In this document: positions 27,196 through 35,268 of the stretch, piece after piece
How positions within the stretch are numbered: position 1 is the stretch's first letter
Layout of the letters: the number at the start of each line of letters is the position of its first letter
DNA from: Hymenobacter tibetensis
Lineage (GTDB): Bacteria; Bacteroidota; Bacteroidia; Cytophagales; Hymenobacteraceae
Direction of reading: 5' to 3'
Length of the DNA: 64,000 nucleotides
NCBI RefSeq assembly: GCF_022827545.1
Contig: NZ_CP094669.1
Coordinates: 3,624,001 to 3,688,000, forward strand
Program-made: the position numbers and the translations under genes
The notes under the pieces: model-generated
Databases searched by the model: none
The model's input: the letters and a program-made list of their open reading frames with translations, nothing else
What the model was told of the DNA's origin: nothing

Positions 27196-27337
27196 CAAAT
27201 ATTGCAATAAGCGCTGGCTTCTAGCCCGTAAACTACCCGAAAGCAAAACACCAGGCGCTTTGAAACGCTACGGTAGAGCAATACTCTTTCAAGTGGTAGT
27301 TCGATTTGTTTGCACCGCCTTTAGGCTGGGCAGGTTG

Positions 27338-27362
27338 AAAAAGAACCCTTATACGGGTTCTT
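27338..27362 (-). terminator. Rho-independent terminator of a decayed minus-strand gene
   Basis: Minus strand: an 8-bp perfect stem (27355-27362 with 27341-27348), 6-nt loop, then TTTTTC. The stop codon of the 27349-27477 fragment lies in the loop. Confidence 0.65.
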
Positions 27363-27477
27363 GCGCCTGCAATAAGGCTGTTGCTTTATCCGCCGTAAAG
27401 TTCCCAGCTGTATACTCGTCAAGTAATCTCAGTTCGTAAGCAGTGGGAGCAGGATTGTGCCCTCCTTTATAGCTGCA
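27349..27477 (-). pseudogene. Fragment with the YE-LL-G-LTxDxxxALL helical module
   Basis: A 42-residue open stretch after a TGA, lacking a start codon, ending TAYELRLLDEYTAGNFTADK then ATALLQAQEPV. The spacing and residues match the module in the BLUF protein (RYERQLLLRYQEGKLTIDQ, then LALLE). A terminator follows at once, so this looks like the true C-terminal end of a small protein that lost its beginning. Confidence 0.45.
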
Positions 27478-27508
27478 TCAGAAGCACCAGCAGGAACGGG
27501 ACTAGCGT

Positions 27509-27712
27509 TTGCGGCCTCCCAACGGCCATGCGCGCAGCTTGGCGCAGTTGTTTATTCGCTATGGGCGAGGCGAGTGGTCCTTGACCGATTATCTGTGTGA
27601 AGTCGAGGATCGTGCTGAGCAGGTGCGTGCAAGCGACACAGGCTTTTTCTGGCCTTGGCTGGCCTCACAGACTGGCTACTTGAAGCGAAGGGCCACATAT
27701 CCGTATTTCTAA
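27509..27712 (+). CDS. Short ORF with a weak match to the same helical module
   Basis: A 67-codon frame starting at TTG. Only LAQLFIRYGRGEWSLTDYL, then CEVEDRAEQ, has a recognisable pattern (helix, Gly-Glu turn, Ser-Leu-Thr, helix). The C-terminal part looks random and overlaps the leader of the BLUF gene. Possibly another decayed copy. Confidence 0.25.
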   Translation: MRPPNGHARSLAQLFIRYGRGEWSLTDYLCEVEDRAEQVRASDTGFFWPWLASQTGYLKRRATYPYF

Positions 27713-27759
27713 CGTATGAATCCGGCTTTATTGCGTGCGGGTTGCTCGTATACACCGTA

Positions 27760-28347
27760 ATGGCTGACCCTACTTTCCCCTATGAGGCGGCTCGCCGTCG
27801 CGCCGTTGCGGCCATGATTCGCTTTCTGGCAGACACCCCGCTGGCTCCCTCACGCTATGAACGGCAACTGCTCTTGCGCTACCAGGAAGGCAAACTCACG
27901 ATTGACCAGGTGCTGGCCTTGCTCGAGACGAGCACCTATCACGTCTTCTACCGCAGCCGGGCGACGTTTGGCGTGACGGTGGCCGACGTGGAGGCCCTGG
28001 TTGAGTGGTCGCGCAACTATAACGCGCAGCATCAGCTCACGGGCCTGCTCTTGTATAGTGAGGAACAGTTTGTGCAAGTGATTGAAGGCGAGGAAGCCGC
28101 GGTGCGCGCCCTTTTCGCCCGCATCCAGCAGGACGCACGCCACCGACAGGTGGTGACTTTGAGCGAAGGCCCGGGTCCGCAGCGCCTGTTTGCCGAGTGG
28201 AGCATGGCCTGGGGCCAGGTGGATCCCGTCGAACTTACCCAAGTTCTCGGCGCCGTGGAAAGGCAGATCCTATTGCCGGAATCCATCACGGACCCGCACC
28301 TGCAACTGCTGCTCCATGCCTTCCACCTAGTTGAACCGGATGCGGAG
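27760..28347 (+). CDS. BLUF-domain blue-light sensor with N-terminal helical extension
   Basis: 195-196 residues from the ATG at 27760. The BLUF domain spans about 60-155: HVFYRSRATFG (Tyr 64), SRNYNAQHQLTGLLLYSEEQ (Asn 88), FVQVIEGE (Gln 106) and AEWSMAWG (Trp 147). The Tyr, Asn and Gln that form the flavin photocycle network are all present. BLUF proteins usually begin with the Tyr near residue 8; here about 58 extra residues precede it, forming the module RYERQLLLRYQEGKLTIDQ, which recurs in fragments at 9716 and 27349. A short C-terminal helix follows, without enzymatic output. FAD binding is inferred from the family. Confidence 0.9.
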
Positions 28348-28350
28348 TAA

Positions 28351-28774
28351 AGGAATGGCAACAACGATCGTGTCCCAGTTCCTGTACCACCGGCCACGTA
28401 AAAAGCGCATTCCGCCGACTGCTGTCACCCCTTTTTATATGTATATGGCCCTTTGGGGAACATGGCGTATGCTGGTCCCCACTTTTCCCTGCACCGAGCA
28501 CTACGAGACCGGCCTGCAGGTGTCTTAAGACCACCACTTTACCGTGTAGTTTGAATATAACCCCGCCTGTGCTCGGGTGCACCTGTGCGGCCAACACGGG
28601 GACATCTACTTTGACTCGGAGCAGAAAGTGCCCCAAGAAGCAGTAGAGATACCAAAACTCGTCCTGGCGTTCTTGCGACAGGCCTAGCGCACTTCTATGG
28701 TATGTTTTCCAAATAGGATAATGGAAAGCAACAGCATGCGAGCCAAGGGCAGCTTAAAATGGCTATTCAGTAAG
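28351..28774. other. Region of possible decayed ORFs
   Basis: Between the BLUF gene and the IS remnant. One frame reads VHLCGQHGDIYFDSEQKVPQ then EAVEIPKLVLAFLRQ before a stop near 28686, preceded by stop-interrupted sequence from 28357. It has a protein-like pattern but no family I recognise, so a broken small gene is possible. Confidence 0.25.
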
Positions 28775-29132
28775 TCATAGTCGCTGTCGCAGAACGCTCT
28801 ATCCTACTTGTGGCGGTGCTCGTAGCAGGTAAATACCGGGCCAGAAGTAGGGCCTAGACCAAGAAGTAACGCGCTTTCGCTTCTGTGTGCGCGTGCCGCT
28901 ACCCAATGTCCATGGCCGGTCGGCCGAACTGGTCGACTGGCGTTTTCTCTACCCGGAGCCCAAGCCCACTACAGCCCCACGGGGCAGCCCTCGCTCGACC
29001 CGGTCGCCTTTCTCAACCCCTGTACTGGTAGGGCGGCTGGAGAACCTGGTCCGTGACCGACGGCTGATTGAGCACGGTGCCGTGCGCCTCGATGATGAGG
29101 TAGACGAGGCATTGCCGAGCATTCCATCTTGA
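28775..29132 (+). mobile_element. IS1182-like remnant: left end and transposase N-terminal fragment
   Basis: 28775-28795 matches the terminal inverted repeats of the element at 46148-47225 (2 mismatches in 21). The frame 28887-29132 then reads GRSAELVDWRFLYPEPKP ... VLVGRLENLVRDRRLIEH, the N-terminal region of IS1182-family transposases. The sequence drifts and stops before any catalytic residue, and no right end is visible. It is a scar directly upstream of a kinase gene. Confidence 0.65.
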
Positions 29133-29194
29133 AAGAGATTAAGAGCGAAACCGAGCGAAAAGGCCTATCTTTCGTACACATCATTGTCAACTTC

Positions 29195-30280
29195 ATGTCG
29201 GACTTCGCCGCCTTGTACTGGGAACAGGCGGAAGCCAGTCCCCAGGTGCACTTTGTCTACGACGTGGCCGCCGCCCGCGTCCTGTTTGTCAACGCAGCCT
29301 ACGAAACAGTCCTAGGCGGCCATCGGGAGGCGGTCAACGCCGAGCTGCCCGCCTTGCTCGATCGGTTACACCCCGACGACCGAGCCTATCTGGTGCAGTA
29401 TTGGCAGGTGCTGGTGCGCGGTCAGGTCACGGACGAAGTGGAGGTGCGGTTCTTGCGTCCCGGCCAGCCCGAGCAGACCTTTTGCCTAACGCCCTACTGC
29501 TCGGTCAACGGTGCCGGTTCTGTCCTGATCTGCGGGGCGTTGCGCGATATTAGCGCAGCCAAGAGCTACCAGCGCAACGCCGACGCCTTCAACGCGCGCA
29601 AGAACGCGGCCCTGGAAATCCTCTCCCACGACCTGGGCGGCTCGTTCGCCATGGTGCAGCAAATTACCGACTACCTCGTTATGGAAGTGGCGGTGACAGC
29701 CGACAGCCAGGCCGCTCAGCTGCTGCAGGTGCTGGCCACCACCAGCCGCAACAGCCTGAAGCTGATCCGGGACCTAGTGGCCATCGAATTTTTGTCGGGC
29801 ACCAGCGCCGCCCTCCAGCTGGAGCGGGTAGAGGTGGGCGCGGTGCTGCGCGAACCGTTAGCCCAGTTGCAGCTGGGGCAGGGGGTACTGGGCTTTCACT
29901 TCCAGTACTCCCTGCCCCCCGAGCCGGTGTACGCCCAGCTTGATGTGAACAAGTTCAATCAGGTGCTCACGAACCTGGTCAGCAATGCGTTTAAGTTCAC
30001 GCCCGACGGCGGGCAGGTCACGGTGCAAGTCGAGGCGAGTTCGGGGTGCGTGCGCTTCCACGTCCACGACGACGGGGTAGGCATTCCGGCGGCTCTGCAG
30101 CCCCACTTATTTGAGCGCTTTACTCCCGCCCGCCGCCCGGGGCTGCGGGGCGAACCCACCACGGGTCTGGGTTTATCCCTGTGCAAGACGATTGTTGACT
30201 GGCATCGCGGCACGCTTACGGTCGTGAGCGCCGAGGGGGAAGGCAGCACGTTCACCGTGGAAATACCGCAGGTCGGATAG
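29195..30280 (+). CDS. PAS sensor histidine kinase
   Basis: 361 residues from the ATG at 29195; the frame is open 22 codons further but that part derives from the IS scar. One PAS domain (about 15-120: VHFVYDVAAARVLFVNAAYE ... VLICGALRDIS), HisKA with ILSHDLGGSFAMVQQ (His 145; the usual KxPL is replaced by GGSF) and HATPase (NLVSNAFKFTPDGG, DDGVGIP, TTGLGLSLCKTIV). Cytosolic. No response regulator is adjacent, so it is an orphan. The IS remnant lies immediately upstream, so its original promoter may have been displaced. Confidence 0.9.
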   Translation: MSDFAALYWEQAEASPQVHFVYDVAAARVLFVNAAYETVLGGHREAVNAELPALLDRLHPDDRAYLVQYWQVLVRGQVTDEVEVRFLRPGQPEQTFCLTPYCSVNGAGSVLICGALRDISAAKSYQRNADAFNARKNAALEILSHDLGGSFAMVQQITDYLVMEVAVTADSQAAQLLQVLATTSRNSLKLIRDLVAIEFLSGTSAALQLERVEVGAVLREPLAQLQLGQGVLGFHFQYSLPPEPVYAQLDVNKFNQVLTNLVSNAFKFTPDGGQVTVQVEASSGCVRFHVHDDGVGIPAALQPHLFERFTPARRPGLRGEPTTGLGLSLCKTIVDWHRGTLTVVSAEGEGSTFTVEIPQVG

Positions 30281-30974
30281 GTCTCTAGCGGCGAGGAGAG
30301 TAAATACCTAATGTGCCCCCTCTAGAGCGCAAGCGCTTGCTTTTCGTGCTTACGGATCCGGTCTTGTCTCACTCGCTGCTGGCGGGGGCATACTACTCAA
30401 GCTGGAGAGGAAAGGCAAATTTAGATCAAGGTCGTCTCCCGATGCTTTGCGAACTGAGATGTCTTTGAGCGTAGTATAGCCCATCAGGCTGGCTCATTCT
30501 TGAAAAGCACGAAGCAGCACGGCCAGCAGCATGAGGAGTCATCGTGCGCACTAAATGGGTTTGCAGATACGTCGAGCGGTTCTCGGAAACCAGATTTCTC
30601 GGGAACAGTTTCTGGTGAATATTCTAATACGTACCCTATTTGAATGCGGTAGTTGCCATTCTAACGGTCCCTAAGGGCATCCAAAATCTCATAGGTTTTA
30701 GAGCCCGCGGGTTGAACTACCTATTCAGGGACATGGCTTAGAATCGGGGCTAAAACGTGGGGCCAGAAAGAAAACCGGGGGTGTCTTTCTGGCCCTCGCT
30801 TTCTGACCTGCTATAACGAAGCCCGTTGATTCTGCCCGCGTTTCGACCGTCGACCCGAAGCGGGACCCGCTGTCTACGGCCGGGTGCCACGGCCGCGGTA
30901 ACCGCTTCCGCAACCCCCCGCAGGCCGCGTGGCCCTGGCCCGAGAGTGGAGTTACTTGCCCTAGGTTGGCAGGC
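30281..30974. other. Convergent intergenic region
   Basis: About 690 bp between the kinase and the SDR, which point towards each other. A palindrome GCAAGCGCTTGC (30329-30340) followed by TTTTC may terminate the kinase transcript. A 12-bp perfect hairpin (30760-30771 with 30784-30795) is closer to the SDR. No gene recognised. Confidence 0.4.
30760..30795. terminator. Hairpin between convergent genes
   Basis: 12-bp perfect stem with a 12-nt loop, no clear U-tract. It lies 180 bp beyond the SDR stop and is one of several such structures in this window. Confidence 0.45.
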
Positions 30975-31712
30975 CTACCAGCCTAATGGCTGGCCATCTC
31001 GAAAGAACCCCCCGGTGGGACCGTCATCGGGCAGGGTGGCCGCCCACACAATGCTGGCCGCGCCCTCCGGCACGGGCCGGGCGCCGTAGTCGGCGAAGCC
31101 CGGCTGCGTGGCCACAAAGCCGGGACACACGGCATTAACCAAGATGCGGTCGGCCCGCAGGTCTTTGGCGAGCTTGGCGGTGAGGCCATTGAGGGCTAAC
31201 TTGGTCAGCGCGTACACGTTGACCGTGGGCTGGGCCGAGTTCGTCAGGCCCCAGACCGGATCCGAGAAAGAACCCATGCCGCTGGAAACATTCACAATGC
31301 GCCCGTGCGGGCTGTGCCGCAACAACGGCAATAGGGCCTGCACCACCCGCCAGGGGCCGAACACGTTGGTGGCAAAGCGCTGCTGCGCCGCGGGCAAGTC
31401 CACCGGCGCGGCCGGGTCCTCCGCCGGCAACAGCACGGCCGCGTTGTTAATCAGCACATCCAGCCGCCCGACGTGTTGGGCTACCGCAACGGCTAGTTGC
31501 GTCGCACTGTCGTCGCTGCACACATCCAACGCGTGCGCCGTAACGGACAAGCCTTCCTGCTGGAGTTGGCGGGCTAGGGCGTCCGCTTGGGCGGCGTGGC
31601 GAGCCGTCAGCAGAACGTGATAGCCGCGTTGCCCGAGTTGGCGGGCGGTTTCATACCCTAGGCCCATGGCCCGGCTTACGCCGGTGATCAGGGCAACTGG
31701 TGAAGTGTGCAT
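30975..31712 (-). CDS. Short-chain dehydrogenase/reductase
   Basis: 245 residues from the ATG at 31710-31712. Rossmann motif ALITGVSRAMGLGYETARQLG (residues about 7-27), LDVLINNAAVLL, catalytic Ser in NVSSGMGS and YALTK as the YxxxK pair. It is similar to the carbonyl-reductase-like SDRs that accept small aldehydes or ketones with NADPH; the exact substrate is unknown. It is divergent from an HxlR regulator 192 bp away, a common pairing in which the regulator senses an electrophile or quinone and induces the reductase. Confidence 0.9.
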   Translation of the reverse strand: MHTSPVALITGVSRAMGLGYETARQLGQRGYHVLLTARHAAQADALARQLQQEGLSVTAHALDVCSDDSATQLAVAVAQHVGRLDVLINNAAVLLPAEDPAAPVDLPAAQQRFATNVFGPWRVVQALLPLLRHSPHGRIVNVSSGMGSFSDPVWGLTNSAQPTVNVYALTKLALNGLTAKLAKDLRADRILVNAVCPGFVATQPGFADYGARPVPEGAASIVWAATLPDDGPTGGFFRDGQPLGW

Positions 31713-31875
31713 CGGTACGGAAAAAAGAGGGGTAGATAAGAGAGAGCAACGCAGTTTGGGCTCTCCGACGACGAAGGGGCACCGTGCTATGCCGACTCGC
31801 CGCGTAGTTGTCACGAACTGCAGTTGCGTTCACAAACCTACGCGCCTACTTTTGCTGGTGCGAGTACTGCGAAAA

Positions 31876-31892
31876 TTGTTAGGTACTAACAA
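31876..31892. promoter_or_regulatory. Palindromic operator candidate for the HxlR regulator
   Basis: TTGTTAG-GTA-CTAACAA: 7-bp perfect arms with a 3-bp spacer, ending 11 bp before the HxlR start codon and lying between two divergent genes. Size and position suit a dimeric winged-HTH repressor that controls itself and the SDR. Confidence 0.55.
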
Positions 31893-31903
31893 AAAAGGAA
31901 GAA

Positions 31904-32272
31904 ATGCGCAAACAGACCTCTACGAACACCCTTAATCGACAGCGCACCATTGACATGTGCGGCATGGCCTATGCCTTAACCGTGGTGGGTGGGCGGTGGA
32001 AGCCCAGTATTTTGGCCCGGCTGCTGCACGAAAAGCTTCGCTACAGCGCGCTACGTGACCAGCTGACGGGTATATCCGAACGCATGCTGGTGTTGCAGTT
32101 ACGTGAGTTGGAGCAGGACGGCATTGTCCGGCGCATTGTCCATGCCGAGGTGCCCCCGCGGGTAGAGTACGAGCTGACCGAGCGGGGACAGTCCTTGGGG
32201 CCGGTGTTGCGCAGCCTGGCCGACTGGGGCCGCGCCAATCGTCCCGCTCCTGAACCGGTGGCCGCTACCTGA
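31904..32272 (+). CDS. HxlR-family transcriptional regulator
   Basis: 122 residues with the HxlR winged-HTH: CGMAYALTVVGGRWKPSIL (N-terminal Cys 19 is the conserved redox or ligand-sensing position in many members), LRYSALRDQLTGISERML, LRELEQDGIVRR and VEYELTERGQSL. Divergent from the SDR, with a perfect palindrome in between. Likely a repressor released by reactive electrophiles or similar; the inducer is not known. Confidence 0.92.
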   Translation: MRKQTSTNTLNRQRTIDMCGMAYALTVVGGRWKPSILARLLHEKLRYSALRDQLTGISERMLVLQLRELEQDGIVRRIVHAEVPPRVEYELTERGQSLGPVLRSLADWGRANRPAPEPVAAT

Positions 32273-32399
32273 AGTAACGGCTGGCAAAGGGTAGACCTTT
32301 GGCAGGTCGGCTAACAGCAAGTGCCAGAACTGTTCATCGAGACACCCCGACCGCAAACGCGTAGTGTTATTTTATTTCCCCCGCTGCAAGAAGGCCTTT

Positions 32400-33299
32400 A
32401 TGCGTACCGTTCATCTAATTGAAGCGCCTAGTAACCTCGGCCTACAAGAGTTGATTCCTGGGGTGCCACCGGCTGTGGACCGGCTACCCGGGTGGCTCCA
32501 GCAGTGGGGTTTTTACGACCTGCTCTCCCCGCGCCACGTCCATTCTGTCTCGCCGCCGCCTTATGCCAGGGAGGTAGACCCGGTAGGCGTACGCAACGCC
32601 GATGCGATTAGCCACTATTCTCAGCAGTTAGGGGCTTGCATCACGCAGGTGATTACGCAGCCGGGGTTTGCCGTCGTCCTGGGCGGAGACTGCAGCATCT
32701 TGCTCGGCATCGCGCTGGGCCTGAAGGCGGCCGGCACGTACGGGCTGTTTTTTTTGGATGGGCATACGGACTACGCCACCCCGGAGCGCTCAGCCACGGG
32801 GGGCGCGGCGGGCATGGACCTGGCGCTGGTGACCGGCAGCGGCCCTGCTAAACTCAGCAACCTGGACGGACAGTCGCCCTACATTCAGCCCCGTCACGCG
32901 TGGAGTGTTGGCAACCGGGATGCCGACGAGGCCGATGTGGCCGCCCTGCAGGCCTCCCCGATCCAGTACGTCGACTTGGCGGCCCTGCGCCAGCAAGGAC
33001 CAGCGGCCTGGGCGGCCGCTTTTCTAACGGACATGGCCCAGCAACAGCTTGATGGCTTCTGGATTCACTTCGACGTGGACGTGCTCGCCGACGAGCTTAT
33101 GCCGGCGGTAGATTCCCCCCAGCCCGGGGGGCTCACGTACACAGAACTGACTGCGCTACTCCTTCCTTTGCTGCACTCCGGGCACGCGGTGGGGCTCGAC
33201 ATCACTATTCTGGACCCCAGCTTAGACCCGACGGGCGCCATCACCCGCCGGTTTGTGGAGGCGCTCTCCCCCCTTATGGCGGCCCTAGCGTGCGAGTAG
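32400..33299 (+). CDS. Arginase/agmatinase-family (ureohydrolase-like) protein
   Basis: 299 residues from the ATG at 32400. Mn-binding motifs of the ureohydrolase fold are visible: VLGGDCSILLG (His of GGDHS is replaced by Cys), FFLDGHTDYATPE (Asp, His, Asp) and IHFDVDVLADELMPAV (DxDxLD-like, second Asp present). Substrate could be arginine, a guanidino compound or formiminoglutamate; the GGDC change argues against assuming arginase. A fragment of a kinase overlaps its 3' end. No other urea or arginine genes are nearby. Confidence 0.85.
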   Translation: MRTVHLIEAPSNLGLQELIPGVPPAVDRLPGWLQQWGFYDLLSPRHVHSVSPPPYAREVDPVGVRNADAISHYSQQLGACITQVITQPGFAVVLGGDCSILLGIALGLKAAGTYGLFFLDGHTDYATPERSATGGAAGMDLALVTGSGPAKLSNLDGQSPYIQPRHAWSVGNRDADEADVAALQASPIQYVDLAALRQQGPAAWAAAFLTDMAQQQLDGFWIHFDVDVLADELMPAVDSPQPGGLTYTELTALLLPLLHSGHAVGLDITILDPSLDPTGAITRRFVEALSPLMAALACE

Positions 33300-33502
33300 A
33301 TTGCGTGGACAGCACTCCCAGCAAGCTGCACCACACCCTCTTCGACAAGTTCAACTCCAGTCGCCGCGCCGGGCTGCAGGGCGAAACCACTACGGGCCTG
33401 GGCTTGTTCATTGCCAAGCAAATCGTGGAGCTGCACGGCGGCCACATCTGGCTGGAGAGCCGGGAGCAAGAGGGCACCACGTTCTTCATTGAAATAGCGT
33501 AA
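33290..33502 (+). pseudogene. C-terminal fragment of a histidine kinase (HATPase tail)
   Basis: 70 codons: HHTLFDKFNSSRRAGLQGE, then TTGLGLFIAKQIVELHGGHI, then EGTTFFIEIA, the G2 box and last strands of a HATPase. The dimerisation domain, N box and G1 box are absent. It overlaps the arginase-like stop by 10 bp, so recombination fused a kinase tail onto this locus. It resembles the end of the kinase at 13614. Confidence 0.75.
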
Positions 33503-33613
33503 GCGCGGGGTACTCTATGGCTACAAACGGGTGCCTGGAAGCCTGTGGGAACGACTAGTTGCTTCTACCCTACCCGTATTTCATGTTGGCCGGGGTTGCT
33601 TTCTTCGCTTGCT

Positions 33614-33811
33614 ATGCTTCCTGGTTACCGCCCCCCGTCCACTCAATGGTACAACGACACGGTCCTGGTGCTGTTGTTGTGCGTGCTCGTATTGCCTCTG
33701 GGGCTGTACGGGCTATGGAAATCGAGCGCGCTGCTGCCGCCGTTCAAAGCCATTGTGGTGGGCTGCTTGGGCTATCTGGTATATTATCTTACGGTTTGTG
33801 GCCCGATGTAA
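33614..33811 (+). CDS. Small membrane protein
   Basis: About 65 residues from the ATG at 33614: TQWYNDTVLVLLLCVLVLPLG, then LYGLWKSSALLPPFKAIVVG, then a second hydrophobic stretch. A pattern of two membrane helices with a P-x-G-LY-xWK turn is seen in many small Bacteroidota proteins of unknown function. The frame is open from 33545; the start is uncertain. Confidence 0.4.
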   Translation: MLPGYRPPSTQWYNDTVLVLLLCVLVLPLGLYGLWKSSALLPPFKAIVVGCLGYLVYYLTVCGPM

Positions 33812-34376
33812 TCTGTTCTCGGGCTGTTCGATGCGCACCGAATGGCTGGCAGGTTAAGTACAGAGGTCTTGGATAGTTCGTAAAAGGTCCCAGTAAAGTG
33901 TCCAACGAGAAGCTACCTTTCTTCCCTACTGTCCCACTGTCTGATTACCCCACGTAGGCTGTACCAAGCCGGCGCTCATCGGTCGCATAGCAGATGTTGA
34001 GCCGGCACGTTGTTTTAGATATAGTCGCTCAACGAAACAAGCTGCTGTATAGCCTAGTGGTAGTGAAACGGCTGCTACACTCACTGAAGGAGTAGGTGTA
34101 GCAGCGTTGTCATGGCCGCGTGTAACGACGTCGGTGAGGCAGCGCGTGCTCAGGGGGCGCTGGTCGGGCAAGCGCAGCAGGGCGCCCGCGTAGAAGCGCA
34201 GCTCGTTGCCTTCGGCGGCGGGCAGGCCCTTCGAGCGGCAGCCCCCTGCCTGGCCGGCCAAGAGAGCTACTAGGACAAGCAGGTGATACGTTGGGACCCC
34301 GTGAGGAGGCGTCTGGGGTAAAACGCCGAGGCACCGTGGCACGTTATACCCCGAAACTCCCGTATAACTCCTTCCC
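33812..34376. other. Gene-poor stretch
   Basis: About 560 bp. A minus-strand frame contains a lipoprotein-like hydrophobic stretch ending GGCRSKG (about 34225-34300) and ELRFYAGALLRLPDQRP, but it has no convincing start and its tail looks random, so I do not call a gene. The upstream region of the DUF72 gene lies at its right edge. Confidence 0.3.
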
Positions 34377-35135
34377 ATGCCTGCCCTCCTTGGCACCCTG
34401 CGCACTGGCACCAGCGGCATCGTTGTGCCCGGCCCAAAGGCCACCTTTCCCGAGGCCTACCAGGCGACGAGCCGCCTTACCTATTATGCCACCCTGTTTA
34501 ACTCGGTGGAGATTAACAGCACTTTCTACCGCCTACCCCAGCCCAAAACGTTTGCGGCCTGGGCCGCTGAAACCGGCCCTGGGTTTGACTTTACCCTCAA
34601 GCTTTGGCGCGATATCACGCATACTAAGGCGCTGGCCGAGGACCTCTCCGGCCTGGTCCGCTTTCTAGAGGCCGCACGGGAGTTGGGCCCCAAAAAGGGC
34701 TGCCTGCTCCTTCAGTTCCCGCCCAGCAACACCATTCGCCAGCTACACGCAGTCAGGGCCCTCTTGCAGGCGCTTGCCGCGGCAGACCCCGCCCACGAGT
34801 GGCGCAAAGCGGTGGAGTTTCGTCACCCAAGCTGGTATGCCGAGGATACGTTTGAGCTGCTGGACCACCACGGCGCCAGCCTAGTGCTACACGACAAAGG
34901 CCCCGCCCGAAACGCCCAACTCAACGAGGGGGCAGACTTTGTTTATATGCGCTTCCACGGCCCGCAGGGAAACTACCGAGAGTCCTACGAGCGCGACTTT
35001 CTGCATGACCAGGCCGAACAGATACACGACTACCTCCAAGAAGGAAAAGACGTATATGCCTACTTCAACAATACCATGGGCGCCGCTTTTGACAATGCCC
35101 AAGACCTGTCCCGGCTGGTAGCGGAGCGGGCGTGA
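34377..35135 (+). CDS. DUF72 (YecE-like) protein
   Basis: 252 residues of the DUF72 family, a TIM-barrel-like fold of unknown biochemical role. Recognisable blocks: GTSGIVVPG, TYYATLFNSVEINSTFYRLP, FDFTLKLWRDITHTK, LLLQFPPS, AVEFRHPSWY, ADFVYMRFHG and DVYAYFNNTMGAAFDNAQ. Complete and normal length. No obvious operon partner. Confidence 0.93.
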   Translation: MPALLGTLRTGTSGIVVPGPKATFPEAYQATSRLTYYATLFNSVEINSTFYRLPQPKTFAAWAAETGPGFDFTLKLWRDITHTKALAEDLSGLVRFLEAARELGPKKGCLLLQFPPSNTIRQLHAVRALLQALAAADPAHEWRKAVEFRHPSWYAEDTFELLDHHGASLVLHDKGPARNAQLNEGADFVYMRFHGPQGNYRESYERDFLHDQAEQIHDYLQEGKDVYAYFNNTMGAAFDNAQDLSRLVAERA

Positions 35136-35268
35136 GCCGTACGACTCGCGTCCGGGGCAGGATGGCGCTGGTTTCCAGGGCCAGGTCGCGGTAAACCACG
35201 GCACGGGCTTTCTCCTGCGTGAATCTGCCCCTTCCTCGAACAGCGAGTCCACGAAAGCCGCTATTTCG

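Noticed and set aside
33926..34444. 172-codon minus-strand frame before the DUF72 gene
   Set aside because: Only one lipoprotein-like hydrophobic stretch; no convincing start, and the C-terminal half looks random. It also covers the DUF72 upstream region.
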